A program made the position numbers and the translations under genes. Shown piece after piece: positions 25,474 to 35,300 of a stretch of 64,000 nt of DNA (position 1 is its first letter; each line of letters opens with the position of its first letter). Source of the DNA: DATKZS01 sp035527835 [NCBI: bacterium] (GTDB lineage: Bacteria > RBG-13-61-14); NCBI GenBank assembly GCA_035527835.1, contig DATKZS010000012.1, forward strand, positions 1 through 64,000, in the 5' to 3' direction. The notes below the pieces were generated by a model. The model saw only the letters and a list, made by a program, of their open reading frames with translations, did no database searches and was not told the DNA's origin.

Positions 25474-26799
25474 TTATTGTTGCCGGCCCATAACCTGATC
25501 CATAAGCTTCATTTGTTCCTCGATCACGATGCCCGCTTCCTTTTTTCCGAAGATGGTTGTGCCCGGCTCGTAGGATGAGCCCTCGCTGAACTCGTCCGGT
25601 TCGGCGCAGTACCAGTAGAAATCGTTGGCCAGGCCGACGACCAGGGGATGAGTTATGCCGGGCCGGAGAGCGGAGTCGCGGAGCTGCTTGCCGGGCGTCG
25701 CGGTCATCTCCACGGGCACGGCGAGGAGTGCGAGGTCGCCGATGCGCACGGCCTGGAGGGTGAGCGCGGGGAAGAGGGCGTGGGTCGCGCGGGCGGAGAG
25801 CGGGAGGCCCATGATGTGGCCGGGCCCGGGGACGCTCTCACGCATGAGGGCATAGCTCACCGGCGCGGCGGGAGCGGGGAAGGCAGTGTCCAGCGCGGCA
25901 ATCACGGCGTCGCCCATTTGCGATCCGATCCTCTGTCTCCAGGTCCAGTCATCGGCGCCGTCGTCGAGGACGATGGGTGTCTGGTCGCCCTCGGCGCCGT
26001 TCATGAACATGGCGACCGCGCCGGACGCCGCGGCCTCGATCCGGTCCATGGCCACGCCGGGCCATTCCGCTGTGATCAGCATGTTATCGGCGCCCATGAT
26101 GGTGGCGTGGGCCGCGAAGTGAAACAGCACGGCAATGGGCGCGCCGTCCGCGCCGTCGAAGCGGACCACGGTAAGGACCGGATTGGTGGGGCCTGCGGCT
26201 GGCGCGGCGCTCTTGGAGTGCCGGGTGGTGTAGCTGTAGTCCTTGCCAAAGCGGCGGTTGCGCACGAGGCCGGGCAGCTCGGCCGCGGCGATGCGCATGG
26301 CCGCGGGCTCCCGGGCCGCGTCCGCGGCCTTGACGGCGGCGGCGATCTTGTGCGCGAGCTCGGTGGTGAAGGCGTCGTTATAGCGGCCGAACAGGGCCTG
26401 GAAGAGCGCGTTCTTGTCGTAGCCGGCCGGTCCTGAGTGGGAGTGAGTAGCGCAGAGCAGGAGGTTATCGTCGCCGTAATTCGTGCCGGCAAGATCGGCA
26501 ATGACTTTTTCCCGGAGCGCGGCAGAGACGGAGACGAGATCGCAGCTCACGAGGGCCACGCTCCTCGCGCCGTCGCTAACGGTGATGGCCTTGCAGTGGA
26601 TGGGGTCGTGGACGCCGCGGGCGGGCCGGAGCAGACGCGCGCTGTAGCCGGCCAGGGGCACGCGGCGCGCGGAGAGGTCGGGAGTGATATCGGCCACGGC
26701 GGCGCCGGCGGAGAAGACTGATTCATCAGCGGCCGCCGCCGAGAACAGGATGATGAGTCCGCTGGCGAGGACGATTAAGGCGCGACGCAAAATTTTCAT
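25474..26799 (-). CDS. Neutral ceramidase-like secreted protein, paralogue 3
   Basis: A 441-residue protein with signal peptide (LIVLASGLIILFSAAAA) followed by AGAAVADITPDLS, the characteristic N-terminal motif of the neutral/alkaline non-lysosomal ceramidase family. The zinc-site segment CATHSHSGP and a second His in FHFAAHATIMG are present. The nucleophile region reads NGAEGDQTP where Pseudomonas ceramidase has GDVSP. It starts directly at the stop codon of the upstream paralogue (TAA then ATG), so translation is likely coupled. It lacks the C-terminal Ig-like domain of true ceramidases, being about 200 residues shorter. The substrate is probably not settled. Confidence 0.82.
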   Translation of the reverse strand: MKILRRALIVLASGLIILFSAAAADESVFSAGAAVADITPDLSARRVPLAGYSARLLRPARGVHDPIHCKAITVSDGARSVALVSCDLVSVSAALREKVIADLAGTNYGDDNLLLCATHSHSGPAGYDKNALFQALFGRYNDAFTTELAHKIAAAVKAADAAREPAAMRIAAAELPGLVRNRRFGKDYSYTTRHSKSAAPAAGPTNPVLTVVRFDGADGAPIAVLFHFAAHATIMGADNMLITAEWPGVAMDRIEAAASGAVAMFMNGAEGDQTPIVLDDGADDWTWRQRIGSQMGDAVIAALDTAFPAPAAPVSYALMRESVPGPGHIMGLPLSARATHALFPALTLQAVRIGDLALLAVPVEMTATPGKQLRDSALRPGITHPLVVGLANDFYWYCAEPDEFSEGSSYEPGTTIFGKKEAGIVIEEQMKLMDQVMGRQQ

Positions 26800-28125
26800 T
26801 TATTCGCTCGCCATGAGCTTCCTGACCAGCAGCATCTGCTCGCCGATGACCACGCCGGCCTCGATCTCGCCGAAGATGGTGTTGCCAACCTCGTAGCCGC
26901 CCTTAGGAAAATCCTCGGGGGTGGCGCAATAGAGCAGTGTGTCGTTGGCGAGTCCGGCGACGATTGGATACCTGGCGCCCTGCCCGCGCGCGCCGCTTTT
27001 CAGGGTCTGGCCGATGGCGGTGACCATCTCCAGCGGCGCGGCCATGAACACGACGTCGCCCACGCGCACGGCCTGGAGCGGGAGCTCGGGAAAATAGTGC
27101 TTGATGAGCGCGGAGGGCACGTGGTAGCCCATCACGACCTTGCCCGGCGGCATGGCGCGGCGCTCCATGACCGCCGTGACCGGCGCGGCGGCTACGGTAG
27201 CGGCGTTGTCCAGGGCGGCGAGCGCGGCGTCGGCCACTTTTACCCCGATGATGTCGAGGTACTCGAAGTCCGTGTGGTCGTCCTGGTCCATGGCGGGCGC
27301 CTGGTCGCCCTCGGCGCCGTTCATGTAGAGGGCCACGGCGCCGGGCAGCGCGGCCTCGATTTTTTTCTGCATCGCGCCGGGCCAGTCGGCGGAGAGTTGC
27401 ATGTTGTCCGGGCCGAGCACGGTGCCGTGGGTGGCGAAGCTCACGAGCACGGCGATGGGCTTGCCGTCCTCGCCCACGGCCTCGACCACGGTGACGGCCG
27501 GGTCAATGCTGTTGCGCGGATTGTTGGGCTCGTAGGCGGATGAGAAGCGGCGGGTATCGTAGTTGTAGGAGCCGGCCGGGTCGCGGCGGTTCCGGGTGGC
27601 GTCGGGAGCGGATGCGGTCCCGACTTTGAGCACGGCGGGCCGCATGGAGGCGTCGGCCTGTTTCACGGCGGCCCCGATGCGGTCCGCGGTCTGCTGCGTG
27701 AGCTTATCGTTGTATTTTCCGAAGACGACGCCGGCGATTCCGTTGTTGAGCATGGCGCCGGGCCCGGAGTGGGTATGGCTCGCGGCCATGAGCAGGTTAT
27801 GGTCGTCAATGCCGGTTCCCTGGACGGCGGCCAGGACCTTTGCGCGGAGGTCCGGGGAGATGCCGACCATGTCGCAGGTGACGATGGCGGCCTTATTAGC
27901 GCCGTCGCTGACCACCAGGGCCTTGCACATGATGGGGTCGTGCACACCCTCCATCGGCTTCGGCCCGCGGTCGCCGTAGCCGGAGGACGGGACCTTCATG
28001 GCACTGAGGTCAGGAGTGATGTCGGCGGCGGCGGCCCCGGCCATGAAGGCGGCGGAGGCCGGGATGGAAAGGGCCAGCGCGACTAACACTATGAGGCCGG
28101 CGCAAAAGACTTTTACCTTTTTCAT
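26800..28125 (-). CDS. Neutral ceramidase-like secreted protein, paralogue 2
   Basis: A 441-residue protein with signal peptide (VLVALALSIPASAAF), AGAAAADITPDLS, AASHTHSGPG as first zinc segment, VSFATHGTVLG as second, and NGAEGDQAP at the nucleophile loop, where an Ala stands at the position of the ceramidase serine. It is very similar to the paralogue at 28267-29589 (shared NRRDPAGSYNYDTRRFSSAY-type stretch), less so to the one downstream. AGGGACC lies before the ATG. It is the middle gene of a tandem triplet on the minus strand. Confidence 0.85.
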   Translation of the reverse strand: MKKVKVFCAGLIVLVALALSIPASAAFMAGAAAADITPDLSAMKVPSSGYGDRGPKPMEGVHDPIMCKALVVSDGANKAAIVTCDMVGISPDLRAKVLAAVQGTGIDDHNLLMAASHTHSGPGAMLNNGIAGVVFGKYNDKLTQQTADRIGAAVKQADASMRPAVLKVGTASAPDATRNRRDPAGSYNYDTRRFSSAYEPNNPRNSIDPAVTVVEAVGEDGKPIAVLVSFATHGTVLGPDNMQLSADWPGAMQKKIEAALPGAVALYMNGAEGDQAPAMDQDDHTDFEYLDIIGVKVADAALAALDNAATVAAAPVTAVMERRAMPPGKVVMGYHVPSALIKHYFPELPLQAVRVGDVVFMAAPLEMVTAIGQTLKSGARGQGARYPIVAGLANDTLLYCATPEDFPKGGYEVGNTIFGEIEAGVVIGEQMLLVRKLMASE

Positions 28126-28167
28126 GGTCCCTCCAGTTTTTCTGGCGATTTGCCGTATCAGATAAGA

Positions 28168-28238
28168 AACAAGGATTATAAGGATGTCAAGGATAATTTT
28201 TAAAAATCTTATCCTGTGAATCTTGAATATCCTTGTCG
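28168..28238. repeat. Palindromic repeat, 'AAGGATATTCAGGATG' family, copy 2
   Basis: AACAAGGATTATAAGGATG and onward, with TTATCCTGTGAATCTTGAAT continuing to ATCCTTGT, form a hairpin after the stop of paralogue 1. It separates it from paralogue 2, so the tandem triplet is not one unbroken transcription unit if the hairpin terminates. Confidence 0.8.
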
Positions 28239-28266
28239 CTTTTTTAATTCTTCTTTTCGGGCCTCA

Positions 28267-29589
28267 TCACCTCATTACCTGGCGGGCCAGGAGCATCTGC
28301 TCGCCGATGAGGAAGCCGGCCTCGATCTTTCCGAACACGGTGTTGTCCACCTCGTAGCCGCCGCGCTCGAACTGGTCGGGCGTGGCCGCGTACATGCCGT
28401 GGTCGTTGGCAAGGCCGGCGACCAGCGGATACGGGACGCCCGCGCCCCGGGCGCCCGCCTTCATGGTGAGACCGATCGAGGCAATGGCCTCGACCGGCAG
28501 CGCCATGAACACCACGTCGCCCATGCGCACGGCCTGGAGCGGCATGGCCGGGAAGTAATGCTTGATCAGGGCCTTGGGCACGGTCATGTCCGCGAGCTTA
28601 TTGGTGGTGGGCGGGACGGCGATGCGGGCCATGACGCCGCGCACCGGCACGGCCGTAACCGGCTGGGCGTCGTCCATGGCCGCGATCACGCCGTCGGCGA
28701 CTCTTCCGCCGATGATGCCGAGGTAGTCGAGGTCGGAGTTATTGTCCTGGTCCATGGCGGGCGCCTGGTCGCCCTCGGTGCCGTTCATGTACATGACCAC
28801 GTAGCCGGGCGCGTGGGCCTCGACCTTGGCCCGGGCCGCGCCGGACCAGTCGGCGGAGAGGTCGAGGTTCTGGGCGGAGAGCACGGTCCCGTGGGTGGCG
28901 AAGTGGAAGAGCAGCGCGATGGGCGATCCGTCCTCTCCGTCCACCTTGATCACGGTGAGGGCGGGGTCAATGAGGTTCTCGGGGTTGTCGGGGTCATAGG
29001 CGGAGCTGAAGCGGCGGGTGTCGTAGTCATAGGAGCCGGCCGGGTCGCGGCGGTTGCGGGTCGCGTTGGCTACCGTGGTCACCGCGACCTTGAGCACGGC
29101 GGGCTTCATGGAGGCGCGGGCATCCTTCACGGCGGAAATGATCTGGTCCGCGGTCCACTGGGTCAGCTCCTCGTTATAGGCGCCGAAGCCGAGGCGCGCG
29201 ATCAGGTTGGGCATCATGTTGCCGGGCCCGGAGTGGGTGTGGCTGCACGAGAAGAGCAGGTTGTCGTCGCCGATGCCGGCGCCCGCGAGCCCGTCCAGCA
29301 CTTTCCTCCGCAGCACGGGCGGCGTGCCCATCAGGTCGCAAGTCACGATCACGGCCTCGCCCTGTCCGTCGCCCATTGCCAGCGCCTCGCAATACACCCG
29401 GTCGTGCACTCCGGTCATGACCTTGTGCGAGAAATAGCCGATGGAGTTGACCTTCCACTTATGCACGTCCGGTGTAATGTCGGCAAGGGCAGCCCCGGCC
29501 TGGAAGGTCTGGGCGAAAGAGGCCGCGGACCAGGATAAAAGTCCGCACAGGACCATAACCGCGATAAGCCATCTCTTTGTTCCGCGCAT
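28267..29589 (-). CDS. Neutral ceramidase-like secreted protein, paralogue 1
   Basis: A 440-residue protein with signal peptide (VMVLCGLLSWSAASFAQ), AGAALADITPDVH, the zinc segments SCSHTHSGPG and FHFATHGTVLS, and NGTEGDQAP at the nucleophile loop. The family hydrolyses the amide bond of ceramides or related lipids; without the usual Ser the reaction here is uncertain. It is the first gene of the triplet, divergent from the small toxin-antitoxin-like pair at 29836-30317. Confidence 0.85.
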   Translation of the reverse strand: MRGTKRWLIAVMVLCGLLSWSAASFAQTFQAGAALADITPDVHKWKVNSIGYFSHKVMTGVHDRVYCEALAMGDGQGEAVIVTCDLMGTPPVLRRKVLDGLAGAGIGDDNLLFSCSHTHSGPGNMMPNLIARLGFGAYNEELTQWTADQIISAVKDARASMKPAVLKVAVTTVANATRNRRDPAGSYDYDTRRFSSAYDPDNPENLIDPALTVIKVDGEDGSPIALLFHFATHGTVLSAQNLDLSADWSGAARAKVEAHAPGYVVMYMNGTEGDQAPAMDQDNNSDLDYLGIIGGRVADGVIAAMDDAQPVTAVPVRGVMARIAVPPTTNKLADMTVPKALIKHYFPAMPLQAVRMGDVVFMALPVEAIASIGLTMKAGARGAGVPYPLVAGLANDHGMYAATPDQFERGGYEVDNTVFGKIEAGFLIGEQMLLARQVMR

Positions 29590-29771
29590 GTTATTTCTCC
29601 CTCATAAAATGTTCTGGAGGCGGCATCTGGAACATCCGACTGCCGCCAATGCACTCTCAATAATATACAATATTCTCGCCGCCGGGTCAGCAAGAGGCTG
29701 TATATCTTATCTGAATGCTCTCAACCGTATCAATCAGTCATCTGAACTTTACTTCATGCCGTTGCGAACGT

Positions 29772-29800
29772 TTGACAATAGTCTCGTGGTGAATTAACTT
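29772..29800 (+). promoter_or_regulatory. Possible promoter for the DUF4258 pair
   Basis: TTGACA at 29772-29777 is a perfect -35. After 17 bp the -10 position reads TAACTT (weak), with TATGAT-like words a little further on. It points to the gene at 29836. The gap 29590-29835 holds nothing else recognisable. Confidence 0.35.
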
Positions 29801-29835
29801 ATGATTAGTGATATGATACGAATCTGGCCGTAAGG

Positions 29836-30123
29836 ATGAAAATCCGTTTTTACATTGACCCGGAGACCGAAGAGCCGCACCTGTATCGCCATGGAGTCAC
29901 CGAAGATGAAGCCACCATCGTCATTAAATTTGCGGGTGAAGACAGGTCAGGGCGCGATGGATGCCGGATCGCCCTGGGGCAAACGGCGGCGGGCAGGTAT
30001 TTGAAGGTCATCTACGTGCGCGATCAGGGATCCGAGAATTTATTTGTGATCACAGCCTATGAATTGAAAGGCAAACCGTTGGCCGCATATCGGAAGCGGC
30101 AGCGCAGAAGGGGACTCATATGA
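29836..30123 (+). CDS. DUF4258-like small protein, possible toxin
   Basis: A 95-residue protein. The second half, GRYLKVIYVRDQGSENLFVI followed by TAYELKGKPLAAYRKR, matches the pattern of DUF4258/BrnT-like small RNase-fold proteins. The C-terminus is very basic (RKRQRRRGLI). AAGG abuts the ATG, an unusually short spacing. Its stop overlaps the next start (ATGA), a sign of a two-gene module. Proteins of this kind are often paired with a small antitoxin; the toxin role is inference. Confidence 0.7.
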   Translation: MKIRFYIDPETEEPHLYRHGVTEDEATIVIKFAGEDRSGRDGCRIALGQTAAGRYLKVIYVRDQGSENLFVITAYELKGKPLAAYRKRQRRRGLI

Positions 30124-30317
30124 GAAAGAACAAATTTCCCTCAGGCTGGAACGAAGATCGGGTGAGCAAGGTGCTCGCTCATTATGAGGAACAGTCCGAA
30201 ATCGAGGCGGTCGCGGAGGATGAAGCGGCCTTCGAGCTTCCCGGCCATACCCTGATGGAAATTCCCACCGACCTGGTCCCGTTGGTGCAGGAGCTGATCA
30301 CCAAGCATCAGTCTTGA
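30120..30317 (+). CDS. Small acidic partner of the DUF4258-like protein, possible antitoxin
   Basis: A 65-residue, mostly acidic protein: RKNKFPSGWNEDRVSKVLAHY then an E/A-rich stretch and LMEIPTDLVPLVQELI. The start ATG overlaps the stop of the preceding gene by 4 bp. The opening resembles BrnA/CopG-type antitoxins that begin with a short basic strand and GWDEERV-like helix. No DNA-binding motif is certain. About 100 bp without features follows before the symporter stop. Confidence 0.65.
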   Translation: MRKNKFPSGWNEDRVSKVLAHYEEQSEIEAVAEDEAAFELPGHTLMEIPTDLVPLVQELITKHQS

Positions 30318-30422
30318 ATAGATTCCGATAGCTTGCACCCTCCTCGCTTAAGAACACTTCGATATTCCAATCAGTAAATCCAGGCCATAATACTCTTTTC
30401 ACGTTCGCACTTAATCACTTTG

Positions 30423-32198
30423 TCATTTGGCCACGGTCTCCCATCCTCTTCGGGAGAGGTCCCAATAGATGAAGGCGCCGGCGGCGAGGCCGAGGAGGAT
30501 GAGGAGGGAGCCGGGGAGGAATTCTTTCATGATGATTTTGCCGACTCCGAAGAGGAAGGCGTAGATGAGTCCGCAGCCGGCGATCCAGTCGAGGAAGGAG
30601 TAGAAGAGGTTGTCGGTGATTTTGACGGAGTCGCCGAGTCGGTCACGGACGGGCTTCCATCCGGGTCCGGCGGGCCGGGCGCGGCGGAAGAAGTTGTCGA
30701 GCACGGAGTCGGACTCGGGGGCGGTGATCATGGTGGCGATGAGCCATGCCGCGGTGGTGAAGGCGACGGTGATCATGATCTCGTAGGCGAACGCGGTCTC
30801 TTCCGGGAAGACGATCCACTTCGCGCCCTGCATGAATTTGAGGGAGAGGGATACGATGAGGGCGGCGAGCATGGCGGAGATTTCGGACCAGGCGTTGATG
30901 CGCCACCAGAACCATCTGAGGATGTAAACGAGTCCGGTTCCGGCGCCGATGGTGAGGAGGAGTTCCCATCCGCCGGTCTGGGACTGCATGATGTATCCGA
31001 CGAGCCCTCCCGTGATCATGAGGAAGACGGAGAGGACGCGGGCGAAGTTGATGTAATGGCCCTCGGTCGCGTGTTTGTTGATGAAGCGCTGGTAGAAGTC
31101 CTTGACCACGTATGAGGTGCCCCAGTTGATATGGGTGGAGATGGTGGACATGAAGGCGGCGGCGATGGCGGCGAGCATGAGTCCGAGCATTCCGGTGGGG
31201 AGGTAGTTGACCATCATGAGGATATAGCCCTCGCGCGGGTTCTTGATGTCGGGGTAGAGGACGACGGCGCAGAGCGCGGTGAGGATCCAGGGCCAGGGCC
31301 GGATGGCGTAGTGGGCGATATTGAACCAGAGGGTGGCGAGGAGCGAGTGTTTCTCGTCCTTGGCCGAGAACATGCGCTGGGCCACGTAGCCGCCGCCTCC
31401 GGGCTCGGCGCCCGGATACCACGATGCCCACCACTGGACCCCGATGTAAGTGAAGAAGAGCACGGGCGGCAGCCAGAGGGCTTGGCCGACCGGGGGCAGG
31501 ACGGAGAGGAAGGTGTCCACTTTTTCGGGCGAGCCGGCGTGTTCGAGCAGCCGGGCCTTGAGCCCGTCAATGCCGCCGATGGCTCTCAAGCCAAAAACGG
31601 AGAGGGCGATGGAGCCGGCCATGGCGATGACGAACTGGAAGGCGTCGGTGATGACGACTCCCCACAGCCCGGAGAGCCCGGCATAGAATACGGTGATGAC
31701 GAGGCACACGGCGATGGCGACCCAGCGGTCGAGGCCGGTGGCGACGGAGATGATGGTGCCCATGGCGGAGATGACCCATCCCATGATGACGGAGTTGACG
31801 AGGACGCCGAGGTAGATGGCGCGGAAGCCTCTGAGGATGGCGGCGGGCTTTCCGCCGTAGCGGAGCTCGGTGAACTCGATGTCGGTAAGGACCCCGACTC
31901 GGCGCCAGAGGCGGGCGTAGAAGAAGACGGTGAGGACGCCGGAGAAGACCATGTTCCACCACAGCCAGTTTCCGGCGACGCCGTGCTTATAGACCAGCTC
32001 GGTCACGGCCAGGGGGGTGTCGGAGGAGAAGGTGGTGGCGACCATTGAGGTCCCGGCGAGCCACCAGGGGAGCGCTCGTCCGGCGCCGAAGAACTCGGTG
32101 GTGTCCTTGCCGGCGCGGCGGGAGTAGTAGAGGCCGATGGCGAGGGAAAAGATGAAATAGAGAATGACGATCAGCCAATCGAGGGCGGAAATGTTCAC
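30423..32198 (-). CDS. Sodium:solute symporter family protein
   Basis: A 591-residue polytopic protein with about 13-15 membrane helices, starting at GTG with AAGGAGG 5 bp upstream. The SSS features are the N-terminal LDWLIVILYFIFSLAIGLYY helix, then GRALPWWLAGTSMVATTFSS, and TAFQF-like TDAFQFVIAMAGS. It takes up an organic solute with Na+; substrate not predictable. It is longer than PutP-type members. It follows the nine-PAS kinase gene on the same strand, separated by a hairpin repeat. Confidence 0.92.
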   Translation of the reverse strand: MNISALDWLIVILYFIFSLAIGLYYSRRAGKDTTEFFGAGRALPWWLAGTSMVATTFSSDTPLAVTELVYKHGVAGNWLWWNMVFSGVLTVFFYARLWRRVGVLTDIEFTELRYGGKPAAILRGFRAIYLGVLVNSVIMGWVISAMGTIISVATGLDRWVAIAVCLVITVFYAGLSGLWGVVITDAFQFVIAMAGSIALSVFGLRAIGGIDGLKARLLEHAGSPEKVDTFLSVLPPVGQALWLPPVLFFTYIGVQWWASWYPGAEPGGGGYVAQRMFSAKDEKHSLLATLWFNIAHYAIRPWPWILTALCAVVLYPDIKNPREGYILMMVNYLPTGMLGLMLAAIAAAFMSTISTHINWGTSYVVKDFYQRFINKHATEGHYINFARVLSVFLMITGGLVGYIMQSQTGGWELLLTIGAGTGLVYILRWFWWRINAWSEISAMLAALIVSLSLKFMQGAKWIVFPEETAFAYEIMITVAFTTAAWLIATMITAPESDSVLDNFFRRARPAGPGWKPVRDRLGDSVKITDNLFYSFLDWIAGCGLIYAFLFGVGKIIMKEFLPGSLLILLGLAAGAFIYWDLSRRGWETVAK

Positions 32199-32242
32199 AG
32201 TTCCTCCTTGGAAGCGGTTTCATAACCCCGCCAAGAAATTAG

Positions 32243-32306
32243 AACAAGGATATTCAGGATGTTCAGGATTTAAAAAAAACAGAGGTTATCCTGAACATCC
32301 TTGTTA
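32243..32306. repeat. Palindromic repeat, 'AAGGATATTCAGGATG' family, copy 3
   Basis: AACAAGGATATTCAGGATG and onward, with TTATCCTGAACATCCTTGTT. It sits after the stop of the large kinase gene (minus strand) and upstream of the symporter start. Confidence 0.85.
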
Positions 32307-32351
32307 ATAATCTTTTCATCTCAGATGGTTTTCCCGGTTATGAATCCGGTT

Positions 32352-35300
32352 CTAAGAATTATCGGCCGGGGGTAGGCTGACGGTGAAGGTTGTTCCCTTT
32401 CCCGGCTCGGATTTGACCTTGACGTCTCCGCCGTGGAGCCTGGCGATCCTTTGGACGATGGCGAGTCCGAGTCCGGTTCCCTGTGCGTCTTTGCGGCGGG
32501 AGACGAAGGGGGTGAAGATGTCGGGCAGATCTTTCTTGGGGATTCCGACCCCGGTGTCGGCGATCATGAGTTCGACCATGCCGCGTTTTAAACGGGTGGA
32601 CACGGTGACCTGGCCCTTCTTGGTTCCGAGGGCCTGGAGGGCGTTGATGACGAGGTTGGAGATCAGGTCGAAGAGGTGTTCGGCGGAGCCGTTGACCTTG
32701 GGGACCTTATCATCGAGCCGGGTTTTCAGGCCGGCATTGGGCCTGGTCTCGATTTCATGGGAGAGGGCGTCGAGGACTTGGCGGACCAGGGTATTGAGGT
32801 CCACCGGCTCGAACTCGGCGCTCTTGGTGGAGGCGTAGTTGATGATGCGGGCGAGCAGGCGCTGGATGCGTTCCACGGATTCCTCGATGCGCTTGACGTT
32901 CTCCCGGTCGGCCTTTTTGAGGGATTGCAATTTTTCGAGGGCCTGGGAGTAATAGCTGATGGCGGTGAGGGGACTGTTCATGTCGTGGGCGACGCCGGCG
33001 GCGATCTGTCCGACCCCGGCCATGTGCTCGGCCTGGAGCAGTTGGTCCTGGGATTGGCGCAGCGCCTGCTCGGCGCGGCGGCGCTCGATGATGTCGCGGA
33101 AGGCGACGATAATGGCGGACGGCCGGTTATTGGAGTCCCGGATCAGGGTCCCGGAGGCCTCACCCGGATATTCTGAGCCATCGTGGCGTAACAGGGTCAG
33201 CTCGAGGTCCCTGACCTGACCATTGGTGACGACGGAGGCCAGTTTTTCCACGGCTCTTTCACGGTCGGCTTGAGCTACAAGGGGGAAGGCGTTTTGCCCG
33301 ATCAGCTCCTGGAGGCCTGGTCCTCCCCAGAGCTCGAGGGCGCGGCGGTTGGCCGTGAGGATGTTGCCGGCGAGGTCCACCATGATGATGGCGTCGGGTG
33401 AGGTCTCGACCAAGGTGCGGTATTGTTGCTCGCTCTCCCTGATGGCCCGCTCGGTCCTCTTAATGTCGGTGATGTCCCGGATGATGCCGTGGAAACCGAG
33501 CACCTCGCCGTCTTTTCCCCGCCAGAGGGTGGAGGTGATGATGACGTCGCGCTCGCGTCCGTCTTTGTCGCGGAGCTTGACCTCGTAATCGCGGACGGCG
33601 CCGGTTTTTTCGATCTGCTCGCGATAGTCGTCCCTCTGGCGCGGATCCACGTAGAGATCCATGACGTTCATTCCCAGGAGCTCTTCGCGGGAGTAACCGG
33701 ACAGTTCCACGGCGGCTTGGTTGACATCAAGGAGCCTGCCGTCGGTGCTCACGAGGTACACGGCGTCGCGGGAGTCCTGGAAGAGGGTGCTGTATTTTCG
33801 TTCGCTGGCCAGGAGGTCATGTTCGGTTTTAACGCGCTCGGCGATCTCGAAGCGAAGATTTTCGTTGGCATTGAGGAGGTCGGCGGTGCGCTTCTCGACC
33901 AGGTCTTCGAGGCGCTCGCGGTATTTATTGAGCTCGGCCTCGGTCCGCTTTCGTTGGGTGATGTCGCGGGTGACCCCGAGGAACCCGACGGGGTTTCCGG
34001 CGGGGTCGCGCAGGAAAGAGATACTTGCTTCGGTCAAGATTGTGGAGCCGTCCTTGCAGCGTTCCTCAAATTCGAGCGTCCGTTTCCGTTTCGGGTCTTT
34101 ATCCGGCCTCTTTTCTATTTCCATCTCTTCGCTGAGAACCTGAATGGCCATGCGCAGGCTCTCCGGCGTCAGCCTCTGTTCCAGAGTTTGGTGGAAGGCC
34201 TCTTCGACGGTATACCCGCGCAGGCGCTCAATGGACGGGCTGATGTAGGTGATTTGGAGGTTCAAATCCGCTGTCCAGATGAGGTCCGTGACGTTATTGG
34301 CCAGCAGGCGGTAGCGCTCCTCGCTCTCCCGGAGAGCCTGGTCGGCCCGCTTGCGCGCGGTGATGTCGCGGGTCATGACCTGGATGGCATGGACCTTTCC
34401 GTCCTTTTTCAGGGCGGAAGGAAATATTTCGAGCCAGACGGCGTCTCCGCCGGGCGGGGTGTGCTTGACTTCGAAGGGCTGGACTTTTTCCCCGCGGATG
34501 AGGCTGGCTATGAGGTCGGCGTATCCGGGCACGTCTTTTTCCTTGATCAGTCCGACCTGGCTGAAGGGCTTGCCGATCCTTTCCTCGCGGGGCAGGCTGG
34601 TGAGGATGCCGCGGGAGGTGTTGAGGTCGAGAATGGTGCCATCCAATCCGACCACGGCGATGGTTTCGGGGGCTGACTCGAAGAGGGCGCGGTACTTGGC
34701 TTCGCTCTCGCGGAGTGAATCCTCAGCGCGCTCGCGCTCGGCGGCCTCGTTTTTCAGTTGCTCGTTGGCGGCGGTGAGCTCGGCGGTGCGGCGCTCGACG
34801 AGTTCTTCGAGGCGCTCGCGGTAACGGGTGAGCTCCATTTCCACGCGCTTGCGGTCGGTGATGTCGCGGATGACGCCGATGAAGCCGGCGGGCGCGCCCT
34901 GACCGTCGCGGATGATGGAGGCGCTGAGCTCGACGGGCAGGATGGACCCGTCTTTTCGGATCATGGTGAACTCGACGCCGGCAATACTCCCGAACTCCCG
35001 GAGCCGCTGAGCGATTTCCTCGGTTTGCTGCTCGAAGTCCTTGGCGATGAATTCGTATGCTTTGCGGCCCTGGACGTCCTTCACGGCCTCCGCCCCGAAG
35101 AGCTTGAGGGCCTTTTCATTGAGCATGGTTATAATCCCGTTTTGTCCGGTGACGACGATGGCGTCGGGCGAGGTGTCCACCAGGAGGCGGTAGCGGGCCT
35201 CGCTTTCCTTGAGGGCCTCTTCGGCCCTTTTCCTCTCGGTGACGTCGCGGATGATTCCCTGGTAGCCCGTGATATTGCCCGAGGCGTCGCGGCGGAGAGT

